DNA of 42,532 nucleotides, from positions 62,570-105,101 of the forward strand of contig NZ_WOBR01000012.1 in the NCBI RefSeq assembly GCF_009727955.1. The letters run 5' to 3'. The position numbers and the translations under genes are program-made. Each line of letters opens with the position of its first letter. Within the stretch, counting starts at the first letter, position 1. This DNA is from Aliivibrio fischeri. Lineage in GTDB: Bacteria; Pseudomonadota; Gammaproteobacteria; Enterobacterales; Vibrionaceae. Under the pieces are notes generated by a model. It did no database searches and was not told the origin of the DNA. It saw only the letters and a list, made by a program, of their open reading frames with translations. This document shows positions 16,166 through 24,919 of this stretch, piece by piece.

Positions 16166-16906
16166 ATGAGTTTAAAAGCTAACTTCTATAAAAACCGCGT
16201 ATGCCTAAATGTATTAGCAGGCTCTGTTGATAATGCGGCTGATATTTATGACGCAGCAGAAGGTCATGTTCTTGTTGGTGTTTTATCTAAAAATTACCCA
16301 AATGTTGATACTGCTGTTGAAGATATGAAGAAATACAGCGAAGTAACAAACAATGCTGTATCTGTTGGCTTAGGTGCTGGAGATCCAAATCAATCAATGA
16401 TGGTTTCGCTTATTTCACAGCACGTACAACCACAGCACATTAACCAAGTATTTACTGGTGTAGCAACAAGTCGAGCTTTAGCTGGGCAAGATAAAAGTAT
16501 CGTGAATGGTCTTATTTCACCAACTGGCACCGTAGGAATGGTGAAAATATCAACAGGCCCATTAAGTTCTCGCTCTGAAGACGCAATTGTTCCAGTAGAA
16601 ACAGCAATTGCCATGCTAAAAGACATGGGTGGCAGCTCTGTAAAATACTTCCCTATGGGCGGCTTAGAAACACGTGAAGAATTTACTTGTGTTGCAAAAG
16701 CCTGTGCTGATCAAGATTTCTGGTTAGAACCAACTGGAGGAATTGACCTTGAAAACTATGAAGAAATTATGCAAATCGCATTAGATGCAGGGGTTAGCAA
16801 AATCATTCCTCACATCTACAGTTCTATCATAGATAAAGCGACAGGAAACACCCGTCCTGAAGATGTAAAAACACTGTTAGACATGACAAAAAAACTGCTT
16901 AACTAA
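16166..16906 (+). CDS. dgaF: DgaF-like 2-keto-3-deoxy-6-phosphogluconate aldolase
   Basis: A 246-residue TIM-barrel aldolase of the EF_0839/DgaF type. The probable Schiff-base lysine is Lys160 in GGSSVKYFPMGG; ISPTGTVGMVKISTGP and LEPTGGIDLENY are the other phosphate/substrate-site segments. The ATG at 16166 follows AGAGAGA, 12 bases after the DgaE stop. It would split keto-deoxy-phosphogluconate to pyruvate and glyceraldehyde-3-phosphate, feeding glycolysis, and it ends the operon: a strong terminator follows. It is distinct from the Eda-type aldolase, which is shorter. Confidence 0.85.
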   Translation: MSLKANFYKNRVCLNVLAGSVDNAADIYDAAEGHVLVGVLSKNYPNVDTAVEDMKKYSEVTNNAVSVGLGAGDPNQSMMVSLISQHVQPQHINQVFTGVATSRALAGQDKSIVNGLISPTGTVGMVKISTGPLSSRSEDAIVPVETAIAMLKDMGGSSVKYFPMGGLETREEFTCVAKACADQDFWLEPTGGIDLENYEEIMQIALDAGVSKIIPHIYSSIIDKATGNTRPEDVKTLLDMTKKLLN

Positions 16907-16915
16907 GTTTGCTCC

Positions 16916-16955
16916 AAAAGGCCAATTATTCGCCCCCGGATATTGGCCTTTTTTA
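16916..16955 (+). terminator. intrinsic terminator of the SFCGS/Dga operon
   Basis: AAAAGGCCAAT / ATTGGCC stem followed by TTTTTT, 10 bases after the aldolase stop. Confidence 0.85.
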
Positions 16956-17104
16956 TTAAAAACAAGAGGGAAAATGTATATTTTTCAATAAAATAAATTA
17001 CATCCACATATACATCACATATTGAATAAATACCATTACCCTAACGTTTTCGTTGGTTGATATTATTATCAATATAAACACTTATTAACTGTTCTGGTTT
17101 TTCT

Positions 17105-19027
17105 ATGATCCAACTGCCTTATCCTCGTCTTAATGTCATTTTTGAAGCGCTTAGATATGAAGCTCTTCCTCAGCAAGAACTTGCTCAGCGTTGTGATATT
17201 TCGACACGAACAATTCGAACAGACATCTCTGCCTTGAATGATATTTTGGCCTCTTATGGTGCCCAAATTCAACATCAGAGAGGAAAAGGCTATCACTTTG
17301 ATATCTATGATGAGACTCGTTTTTTAGATATTGAAAAACAAACGAAAAAAATGAAATCATCTCCTCGCAACGCCAAAGATCGCATGGTGTATTTGATGAT
17401 GCGTCTATTATCTCAAGAGGAAGAATGTAAGTTGGATGATCTTGCCAATCAATGGTTTGTCAGTCGCACTTCGCTACAAGCCGATATGGGAGAGATTCGT
17501 GAGCAACTTGAACAATATAATTTAGAGCTAATAAGCAAAGCGCATTGTGGATTACGATTATTTGGTGAAGAGCAAGCTATTCGAGCTTGTATCGCCCATA
17601 TTTTATTTCAATTTAAACCAAGCGATCATACGTTTATTGATGTATGTGAATATTTTTTCCCAGAGATTAACCACCCGTCCTTGAAATCCGATTTACTTGA
17701 GCTAATTAATAAAAATCACATCAAGCTTACCGACGAAGGTTTGCATCATTTAGTCGTTTATTGTGGTATTGCCTTACATCGCTTAAAACAAAATGCGAGT
17801 ATTCATCATGTAGATCAACCCAACCTCAGTGAAGAAGCACAAAAAACGGCAACAGAGTTGAGTCAAACCATAGAAAGTTTACTTGGTGCGCCTTTACCTC
17901 AAGCAGAAATCGATTACCTCAGTATTCAAATTGCTGCTCGTCGAGTTACTGGGGTTCCTGAAATCGACACTCAAAAACCAACGGAACAATTAGAGCTAAC
18001 TCAATATTTATTGAATTACGTGAATACACATTACAACTACGATCTGCGTAATGATGAGCAATTAAAACGAGACTTACTCTGCCATATTACGACCATGATC
18101 TTACGAGTTAAGTATCAAATTACCATCCCAAATCCACTATTTGATCATATTAAACGATACTATCCATTGGCTTATGATATGACTGTAGCAGCCATTTCTC
18201 ATTGGGGTAAACATTTAATTCCAGACGGTGAGATCGGTTATTTAGTCATGCATATTGGTGTTGGACTAGAACGTAATTTTTCACTTGAAGAGCAACTTCC
18301 ACCAAAAGCTTTACTTGTTTGTGACTCAGGCACATCAATCGTGCGTTTACTTGAATCTCAGCTTATGCGCTCACTGCCTCAACTCACTATAGAGAAAGTA
18401 GAGAGTCTTAGGGATTATGAAGAACTATCAAAAGTAGATGCCGATTTCGTTATTTCAACAGAAAAAGTATCCCAAAAAAACAAACCAACCATCACGGTAT
18501 CTCCGATACCAACGAGCTTCCAATTAGAACAAGTAAATAAACTCATTCTAATGAATCGCTCACATCCATATATGTTGGATAAGTTTTTTGATCTCCGCTA
18601 TTTTTCTGTTCTGGATAAGCCAATGACACAAGGTGAAGTGCTCAAAAAATTCAGCTCTCATTTTACAGAAGATGACATCACCCCTATTGAGTTTTACGAC
18701 TCTGTTATTGAGCGAGAAAGCATTACATCGACAATTTTAGGGGAAGGCATTGCGATTCCACATTCTTTGGGATTACTCGCTAACGAAACCAAAGTATATA
18801 CCATCATTTCTCCACACGGTGTGGATTGGGGGAACGGGAAAATAGCTCATGTAATTTTTCTTTTTGCTATCAATAAAGACGATTATGAAGAAGCAATGAG
18901 CCTTTACGATTTATTTGTGACCTTCATGAATGGTAAAGCCGTCGATACCATCTTAGGCTGCCACTCTTATGATGAATTTCAATATGTTGCTAAAGAATGT
19001 TGGTTTAATCGAAAAAAAGATTGGTAA
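17105..19027 (+). CDS. PRD-containing transcription activator with EIIB and EIIA domains (MtlR/LicR type)
   Basis: A 640-residue regulator. Domains in order: DeoR-type HTH (about 5-60, QQELAQRCDISTRTIRTDIS), a second Mga-like HTH (about 85-150), PRD1 (about 185-285, His214/215 and His225), PRD2 (about 300-395, His327 and His383), EIIB-like (about 400-485, Cys406 in LLVCDSGTS) and EIIA-like (about 500-640, His553 in GEGIAIPHS). Regulators of this design bind DNA and are switched by PTS phosphorylation of PRD, EIIB and EIIA sites. In PRD1 the second conserved histidine appears to be replaced (YLSIQIAARR). It lies just after the SFCGS/Dga operon terminator, in the same direction, so that operon is the likely target. 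Confidence 0.88.
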   Translation: MIQLPYPRLNVIFEALRYEALPQQELAQRCDISTRTIRTDISALNDILASYGAQIQHQRGKGYHFDIYDETRFLDIEKQTKKMKSSPRNAKDRMVYLMMRLLSQEEECKLDDLANQWFVSRTSLQADMGEIREQLEQYNLELISKAHCGLRLFGEEQAIRACIAHILFQFKPSDHTFIDVCEYFFPEINHPSLKSDLLELINKNHIKLTDEGLHHLVVYCGIALHRLKQNASIHHVDQPNLSEEAQKTATELSQTIESLLGAPLPQAEIDYLSIQIAARRVTGVPEIDTQKPTEQLELTQYLLNYVNTHYNYDLRNDEQLKRDLLCHITTMILRVKYQITIPNPLFDHIKRYYPLAYDMTVAAISHWGKHLIPDGEIGYLVMHIGVGLERNFSLEEQLPPKALLVCDSGTSIVRLLESQLMRSLPQLTIEKVESLRDYEELSKVDADFVISTEKVSQKNKPTITVSPIPTSFQLEQVNKLILMNRSHPYMLDKFFDLRYFSVLDKPMTQGEVLKKFSSHFTEDDITPIEFYDSVIERESITSTILGEGIAIPHSLGLLANETKVYTIISPHGVDWGNGKIAHVIFLFAINKDDYEEAMSLYDLFVTFMNGKAVDTILGCHSYDEFQYVAKECWFNRKKDW

Positions 19028-19030
19028 ATA

Positions 19031-19057
19031 AAAAACCCCGGAACATGCCGGGGTTTT
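19031..19057. terminator. bidirectional intrinsic terminator
   Basis: AAAACCCCGG - AACATG - CCGGGGTTTT, located between the converging PRD regulator gene and the small minus-strand gene at 19086-19358. Confidence 0.9.
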
Positions 19058-19085
19058 ACATATCAATTAAATTGAATGATAAAAA

Positions 19086-19358
19086 TTATCCGCGAGGCTT
19101 AAACTCAAGCACTGGCGCTTTCTCTCCATCATTCACATCTTTTGGATTGTTAATAACTAAAAAATCCAAGGCGCGTCCTGTAGGACTAAGTAACGCAAGC
19201 TCTTCTCTATGTTCATCTTCCAAACAAATATTTAATGAAATATTTGAAAGCGCCTTAACACCAAATTCATCTTCTAATGTCTCTAGTGCTTCTTGTAGGT
19301 TTTCAGCAAGAGACTTACTGTCCCAGCGACCTTTAAATTGGATTTCCAACGACTTCAT
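19086..19358 (-). CDS. small soluble protein, unknown function
   Basis: A 90-residue protein (MKSLEIQFKGRWDSKSLAENL), no signal peptide or membrane segment, acidic, with an amphipathic helix in the first half (ENLQEALETLEDEFG). Its start overlaps the end of the upstream SPOR-domain gene by 26 bases in another frame, so translation is probably coupled. I do not recognise a family. The strong terminator at 19031-19057 follows it. Confidence 0.7.
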   Translation of the reverse strand: MKSLEIQFKGRWDSKSLAENLQEALETLEDEFGVKALSNISLNICLEDEHREELALLSPTGRALDFLVINNPKDVNDGEKAPVLEFKPRG

Positions 19359-20229
19359 CCTCTACTTTCTTAGTACACATCACATTTAGCATGGAGGTGT
19401 TTTTTAATTTTCTGGCCGCACCACCTTTAAAGAGTCCCAAATTATCAGCACCCCAATAAGGCAATAATACAGGCCATTTGTCTTTGGTCATTATTGTTGA
19501 ATCAAGCAAGATTTGCCATTGCTCTTTAGTAACCAAATCCATATCTATTTGCTGACAAATTTCTTGAGCATGTAGAGATGTAGCTCGAAGCCATGGCAAA
19601 CTATTTTCCATATAAAAACCTTCACTACTGTCATCAGTAAATGGAACGACAAAATGAAGATTATTTATCTTTGCTTGCTTACGAATAGTAATAGGATCAG
19701 GTTCTGGCTCGCTTACCGTCTCTGAAGCTCTTTCAATCGGTTCTTCAACTTGAGGCAACAAAGCTAAGTTCACTTCCCTTAATGCTGCATGCTTAAATAA
19801 CCGATCACTTTGTAAACTTCTTAATTGCTTTTGCGCTGCAGTGAAATCTTGATAAGGCCCAATCAAGCAACGTTTAGCTTCTCCCTCTAATTTAAAGTTA
19901 ATCGAAGCATCCACTTTCTTTTGAATATGATTTACTTTTTCTTTCGTCAGATCCTGATTAAACACACCACATTGAATCCAAAACTCGCTCTTTCCTTTTT
20001 CTAATTTTGGTTGTTGATTTCCCCATAAACCATCACCAATTGGGCAAGCATCTAACAACACATTTTTCGCATCAGAATACGCAGCTTTAGAAAAACAAAT
20101 CGAGGTAAGTGCGCTTTCCTTTTTAACCACATCATCATTTGAAGCATCATTGGCATAAGCATGCGTCATAACAAGGACGCTACTTAATACTCCCAATGAA
20201 ATTTTTGTTATTTTTATTAATTGAGCCAT
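19333..20229 (-). CDS. SPOR-domain envelope protein
   Basis: About 298 residues. I take ATG 20229 (MAQLIKITKISLGVL), which has GGAGA at good spacing; a longer frame starts at 20250. The signal peptide ends near HAYA. The region with FWIQCGVFNQ and CLIGPYQDFTAAQKQLRSLQ has the pattern of the SPOR fold, which binds denuded peptidoglycan at the division septum; two cysteines bracket it. A Pro/Glu-rich linker (VEEPIERASETVSEPEPDP) leads to a C-terminal domain with further cysteines (QEICQQIDMDL, NVMCTKK) that I do not recognise. It overlaps the next minus-strand gene by 26 bases. A role in cell-envelope or division biology is likely. Confidence 0.75.
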   Translation of the reverse strand: MAQLIKITKISLGVLSSVLVMTHAYANDASNDDVVKKESALTSICFSKAAYSDAKNVLLDACPIGDGLWGNQQPKLEKGKSEFWIQCGVFNQDLTKEKVNHIQKKVDASINFKLEGEAKRCLIGPYQDFTAAQKQLRSLQSDRLFKHAALREVNLALLPQVEEPIERASETVSEPEPDPITIRKQAKINNLHFVVPFTDDSSEGFYMENSLPWLRATSLHAQEICQQIDMDLVTKEQWQILLDSTIMTKDKWPVLLPYWGADNLGLFKGGAARKLKNTSMLNVMCTKKVEDEVVGNPI

Positions 20230-20404
20230 CAAATTTCTCCAAGCAAGCACTTACAATATTATCAGCATAGCAAAAGTTATGTTTCAAATCCGAGAACCTC
20301 ATTCTAATGCGCTTATATTACTCATTTTCATAGAATAAAATGGCTATCCATAAGCCGATAAACTAAAATTATTTTTCCCCTTCTCTATTTATGTCGAGTA
20401 ACAC

Positions 20405-22285
20405 ATGGAAGTTGAACTGTTAGAAATACAGCATTTTTTATCTCAATACCCTCCGTTTAATTTACTTCCAGAGGAAGCGATAAAAGAAGCGGCGCAAAGT
20501 GTTGAAATATCTTATTACCGAGCAGAAACCATGGTGATTGGCTTTGGTGATGAGATCAAAGATCTCTACATGGTTCGCAGTGGTATCATCGAAGTATATC
20601 GTCGAAATGGAGAGCTTTATAACCGTCTTGATGAAGGCAGTATCTTTGGCCAAATGGGGCTATTAATGAACAATAAAGTTCGTTTCCCAGCCAAAGCCCT
20701 AAAAGATTCCCTGCTTTATTGCATTCCTGAAGCCGTTTTTGATGATTTCTGTGAACGCTATGATGAGTTCTCTGACTTTGTTGAAGTAGAAGATGCCACT
20801 CGTTTAAAACAAGCGGTTGAAAACACAGAAGACGATGCAAACGACTTAACAACATCTAAAGTGAAAACGCTGATCACCCGTGAAGCCGTAATGATTGAAA
20901 AAAATCAAACCATTCAATCTGCTGCAAAAACCATGGCTGAAGAAAACGTATCGGCGGTATTAATTACAGATCCCGACATCGATATCGAAGAAGAAGATAA
21001 TAACTTTGTTGGTATTATTACCGACCGAGATTTATGCACCAAGGTATTGGCGTGTGGCTTAGATTTTGAAACACCCGTATCTGAAGTGATGTCGACAGAA
21101 TTAATATCTCTTGATCACAACGCTTATGTTTTTGAAGCGATGCTGATGATGCTACGCTACAACGTCCACCACCTTCCTGTACTAAGAAATAAACAACCCA
21201 TTGGCGTTATTGAGGTTTCTGATATTGTTCGCTACGAATCGCAAAACAGTTTGTTGTTTGTAAGCAGTATTTTCCAACAACAAACCATTGAAGATTTAGT
21301 GATTCTTTCTACTCAATTGAAAGATTGTTTCTTACGTATGGTCAACGAAGACGCCAACTCTCACATGGTTGGTAGCGCAATGTCTGAAATTGGACGTAGT
21401 TTTAAACAACGCTTATTAGAACTAGCAGAAGAAGAGCTTGGGGAGCCACCTGTGCCTTATTGTTTCTTAGCTCTTGGTTCTATGGCTCGTGACGAACAAT
21501 TAATTGTTACAGACCAAGATAATGCGATCATTTTAGATAACGAATACAACGAAAAAGAGCATGGTGAATACTTCAAAGCACTATCTGAATTTGTCTGTGA
21601 TGGCTTAGCGGCTTGTGGCTATAAATATTGCACAGGCGATATCATGGCAACCAACCCTAAATGGCGTAAAACTCAATCAGAGTGGGAAGAATGTTTTGCC
21701 GATTGGATTGATAACCCGGATCCTCAAGCGCTATTAAATAGCTCTATTTTCTTTGATTTAAATGGTGTCTATGGTCGAACTAAATGGGCAGAACAACTTA
21801 ATGGTTTCATTGTTCGACGTGCGAAAAAGAATAACCGCTTCTTAGCTTGTTTAGCACGAAACGGCTTACGTCGAACGCCACCTCTGGGTTTCTTTAAAGA
21901 CTTTGTAATGGAAAAAGATGGTCGTCATAATAATTCCATTAACCTAAAGCGTCGTGGTACAGCCCCACTAGCCGATTTAATTCGTGTTCACGCATTGGCC
22001 ATTGGTTCTCATGCTCAAAACTCATTTGAACGTCTAGATGACATTATCGAAGCCGGTATTTTACCTAAATCCAAGGGGCAAGATTTGCATCATGCAATGG
22101 AATTAATCTCACTGGTTCGATTACGCCACCAAGCATTAGATGTCGAAGCTGGTATTGAACCCGATAACAATATCGAACCTGAAAACATGTCAGACTTTGA
22201 ACGCCGTAATTTAAAGGATGCATTCCAAGTATTAAGTAACGCACAAAATTTCTTAAAATATCGCTATAACGCGAATAAATTCTAG
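20405..22285 (+). CDS. cNMP-binding / CBS / DUF294 nucleotidyltransferase-like protein
   Basis: A 626-residue cytoplasmic protein with a clear domain order: cyclic-nucleotide-binding-like domain (about 5-125, IFGQMGLLMNNKVRFPAKA), two CBS repeats (about 150-275, ENVSAVLITD and VHHLPVLRNKQPIGVIEV), a DUF294 nucleotidyltransferase domain (about 300-450, LGSMARDEQLIVTDQDNAI, in which G-S and D-x-D look like catalytic residues), and the DUF294 C-terminal substrate-binding domain. Such proteins resemble GlnD-type transferases in build and are thought to modify a partner in answer to nucleotides. A DnaQ-type exonuclease gene follows 6 bases after the stop, a pairing seen widely in gammaproteobacteria, often near acetate metabolism genes, which are absent here. 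Confidence 0.88.
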   Translation: MEVELLEIQHFLSQYPPFNLLPEEAIKEAAQSVEISYYRAETMVIGFGDEIKDLYMVRSGIIEVYRRNGELYNRLDEGSIFGQMGLLMNNKVRFPAKALKDSLLYCIPEAVFDDFCERYDEFSDFVEVEDATRLKQAVENTEDDANDLTTSKVKTLITREAVMIEKNQTIQSAAKTMAEENVSAVLITDPDIDIEEEDNNFVGIITDRDLCTKVLACGLDFETPVSEVMSTELISLDHNAYVFEAMLMMLRYNVHHLPVLRNKQPIGVIEVSDIVRYESQNSLLFVSSIFQQQTIEDLVILSTQLKDCFLRMVNEDANSHMVGSAMSEIGRSFKQRLLELAEEELGEPPVPYCFLALGSMARDEQLIVTDQDNAIILDNEYNEKEHGEYFKALSEFVCDGLAACGYKYCTGDIMATNPKWRKTQSEWEECFADWIDNPDPQALLNSSIFFDLNGVYGRTKWAEQLNGFIVRRAKKNNRFLACLARNGLRRTPPLGFFKDFVMEKDGRHNNSINLKRRGTAPLADLIRVHALAIGSHAQNSFERLDDIIEAGILPKSKGQDLHHAMELISLVRLRHQALDVEAGIEPDNNIEPENMSDFERRNLKDAFQVLSNAQNFLKYRYNANKF

Positions 22286-22291
22286 GAGCTA

Positions 22292-23011
22292 ATGATGATC
22301 CCACATGCTCCTCAAGAAATTTTAAACTGGCCCTCCTTTTTCAAGCATAAGCAGGAGATCAGTAAAGATAAGCGGCTAAAAAACTTCTACAAGACAGGAA
22401 CGTACGAAGAAGAAACACCACTGAGTGACATTGAATTTGTCGCGCTTGATTTTGAAACAACAGGATTGGATGCGAACCAAAATAGTATTATCAGTATTGG
22501 TTTAGTGCCTTTTACGTTAGAACGTATTTTTTGCCGTCAATCACAACACTGGTTTGTAAAAGCACAAGACAGCTTAGAAGAAAATTCAGTGGTTATTCAT
22601 GGTATTACTCACTCAGATCTACAAGGTGCTCCTGATTTACGCCGGATTTTAGAACAGGTATTAGATGCACTCGCAGGAAAAGTCGTAGTTGTGCACTATC
22701 GCCGTATAGAACGAGACTTCTTTGATACAAATCTTCGTAGTTTGATTGGTGAAGGGATCGTTTTCCCTGTCGTAGATACCATGCAAATTGAAGGGGATTA
22801 CCAACAAGAACAAGCGAAAGGCTTTATCAATTGGCTTAAAGGTAAGCGTCCAGAATCAATTAGATTAGCCAACACTCGGCTACGTTATGGATTGCCTTCA
22901 TACCCTCCCCATCACGCATTAACGGATGCAATAGCGACGGCTGAATTATTTCAAGCACAAGTGAGACACCACTTCTCACCTCACGACCCAATTCGTAAGT
23001 TGTGGTTATAA
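22292..23011 (+). CDS. DnaQ-like 3'-5' exonuclease
   Basis: A 239-residue protein. Exonuclease motifs: ExoI DFETTGLD (with Asp and Glu ligands), ExoII-like HYRRIERDF, and ExoIII HHALTDAIATAELF (His and Asp). The N-terminal 45 residues are an extra helical segment. Start at ATG 22292 or 22295, both just after TAGGAG, which overlaps the stop of the CBS-DUF294 gene; the two are certainly one transcription unit. It resembles PolIII epsilon in fold but is not DnaQ itself. The partner suggests action on a nucleotide or a modified RNA/DNA end; the substrate is unknown. Confidence 0.85.
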   Translation: MMIPHAPQEILNWPSFFKHKQEISKDKRLKNFYKTGTYEEETPLSDIEFVALDFETTGLDANQNSIISIGLVPFTLERIFCRQSQHWFVKAQDSLEENSVVIHGITHSDLQGAPDLRRILEQVLDALAGKVVVVHYRRIERDFFDTNLRSLIGEGIVFPVVDTMQIEGDYQQEQAKGFINWLKGKRPESIRLANTRLRYGLPSYPPHHALTDAIATAELFQAQVRHHFSPHDPIRKLWL

Positions 23012-23038
23012 CGTTTTATTTATATTGCGATGAAATAT

Positions 23039-23076
23039 AAAAAAGCCGATGAAGATAAAACTTCGTCGGCTTTTAT
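23039..23076. terminator. bidirectional intrinsic terminator
   Basis: AAAAGCCGATGAAG - ATAAAA - CTTCGTCGGCTTTT (one G-T pair), between the convergent exonuclease and BCCT genes. Confidence 0.88.
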
Positions 23077-23100
23077 TTGCACGTAATAATCTAAAATAAA

Positions 23101-24681
23101 TTAACTACGGTTATATTTTTCTGTTCTCATACCCATCAACAAACTTACACACATCGCAAGTAAAATCAGGGTAAATGGTAACGCTGTTGAAATTGCACCA
23201 GCTTGTAATGCTTGGATAGCTTCAGTACCGCCAACCCACAGTAGAGCAACAGCAATCGCACCTTCCATAAACGCCCAGAACACACGTTGTGGCATTGGCG
23301 CATCCACTTTACCACCAGCGGTAATACTATCGATAACCAATGAACCTGAATCCGATGAGGTGATAAAGAACACAAGCACCAGAACAACGGCAATCATAGA
23401 AAGAATATTACCCATAGGCAGAGCATCAAACATTTCAAACATAGCTAAAGAAACATCTGTCAGGCCTTTTGAACCTAATGTGCCAATGTTATTTACAACT
23501 TGATCAATCGCGACACCACCGAAGATAGACATCCACAATACAGTAAATAGTGTAGGTACAATCAATACCGCAGTAATAAACTCACGAACCGTACGACCAC
23601 GAGATACACGCGCAATAAACATACCTACAAATGGAGACCACGAAATCCACCAAGACCAATAAAATACCGTCCAACCATGCATCCATGCCTCATCTACACG
23701 ACCATGCGGATTACTTAACGGAATGATATTTTCCACATATCCCATAATCGTTGTTGGAATCGTCCCCATTGATATAGCGAAAGTAACAAGAGCAACAAAA
23801 GCCAATAGTACAATGGCAATTAGCATATTGATGTTACTAATGACTTTTACACCACCATCAATACCACGCATTACCGATACAACAGCAAGTAAGGTAACAA
23901 CAAAAATAATTGCGACTTGAAGACCTAGACCACCATCTATACCAAATACATGATGGAAGCCACTCGCAGCTTGCTGAGCACCTAAACCTAATGACGTCGC
24001 CAGACCAAATAAAGTAGCAAGAACCGCTAAAATATCAACAACGTGGCCAGGCCATCCCCATGTACGATCACCTAAAATTGGATAAAAGATAGAGCGCATC
24101 GAAAGTGGCAACCCTTTGTTATAAGCAAAGAATGCTAATGACAAAGCAACAACACCATAAATAGCCCAAGGGTGTAAGCCCCAGTGGAACATAGTTGCAC
24201 CCAGCGCTAACTTCGCGGCTTCTGGTGTATTTGCCTCAACGCCAAGCGGTGTTTCAAACCAGCCAGTAAAATATGCGACAGGCTCAGCTACGCCCCAGAA
24301 CATCAACCCAATACCCATACCTGCAGCAAATAGCATTGCTATCCAAGATACCATTGAGTAATCCGGTTTGGCTTTATCACCACCCAGACGAATTTTGCCA
24401 AATGGCGATACAATCAATGCTAAACAGAAAATAACAAAGATATTAGCTGACCACATGAATAAACCATCAAATGCATTAATGATCTTCCATTTAAAACCAT
24501 CAAGAACGGTTTTGGCGCTTTCGGGATCAGTTACTGCTACAGCAACTAAGAAGAGTGCAATCAGACCTGCGCTGATGCCAAAGACGGGATTATGTACATC
24601 AAATCCCCATTTCTGAACGTTATCCTGTCCAACAGTATAATCCGTATTATCTATACTGTACTTATCCTTATTTCTACTCAT
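23101..24681 (-). CDS. BCCT-family transporter (betaine/choline/carnitine type)
   Basis: A 526-residue protein with 12 predicted membrane segments. Family motifs: GMGIGLMFWGVAEP (unwound TM3 with the substrate/Na site; the GMGIG form is typical of Na-coupled betaine carriers), FHWGLHPWAIY, and the TM8 box WSWWISWSPFVGMFIARVSRGRT, which carries the aromatic substrate-binding residues. Start MSRNKDKYS at 24681, after GAGGAAT. Monocistronic. Import of a compatible solute (glycine betaine or similar) for osmoprotection is likely in a marine bacterium. The short cytoplasmic tail lacks the long osmosensing extension of BetP. The exact substrate cannot be read from sequence. Confidence 0.88.
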   Translation of the reverse strand: MSRNKDKYSIDNTDYTVGQDNVQKWGFDVHNPVFGISAGLIALFLVAVAVTDPESAKTVLDGFKWKIINAFDGLFMWSANIFVIFCLALIVSPFGKIRLGGDKAKPDYSMVSWIAMLFAAGMGIGLMFWGVAEPVAYFTGWFETPLGVEANTPEAAKLALGATMFHWGLHPWAIYGVVALSLAFFAYNKGLPLSMRSIFYPILGDRTWGWPGHVVDILAVLATLFGLATSLGLGAQQAASGFHHVFGIDGGLGLQVAIIFVVTLLAVVSVMRGIDGGVKVISNINMLIAIVLLAFVALVTFAISMGTIPTTIMGYVENIIPLSNPHGRVDEAWMHGWTVFYWSWWISWSPFVGMFIARVSRGRTVREFITAVLIVPTLFTVLWMSIFGGVAIDQVVNNIGTLGSKGLTDVSLAMFEMFDALPMGNILSMIAVVLVLVFFITSSDSGSLVIDSITAGGKVDAPMPQRVFWAFMEGAIAVALLWVGGTEAIQALQAGAISTALPFTLILLAMCVSLLMGMRTEKYNRS

Positions 24682-24919
24682 TATTCCTCACTTCGAGCCT
24701 TAGCTCTCTGTTTTGGTTTAATTCAAATACTCGCTTTAAAATATTTAAACACACCTAATGATCTTAACAACTGAGCATATAATTGCCAGTAAAAGCAGCG
24801 AATTAGCCTAATAAAACAACAAATAAAGGGGAATTATCCATATTGTGAAACACAATATCTGTTCTACAAACAAAAAAGCGATGAATAATTCACCGCTTTT
24901 TTATTAGTTAAAAAATAGA
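24682..24919. promoter_or_regulatory. BCCT upstream region with a perfect inverted repeat
   Basis: No gene. The segment 24840-24858 is a perfect inverted repeat ATATTGTG-AAA-CACAATAT, about 160 bases upstream of the BCCT start and just before the terminator of the ABC operon. It could be an operator for BCCT, though far upstream; its role is unproven. Confidence 0.35.
24872..24903 (-). terminator. intrinsic terminator of the peptide ABC operon
   Basis: AAAAAGCG - TGAA - TAA - TTCA - CGCTTTTT with one mismatch pair; located 17 bases beyond the DppC-like stop, with a T run in the minus-strand reading. Confidence 0.75.
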
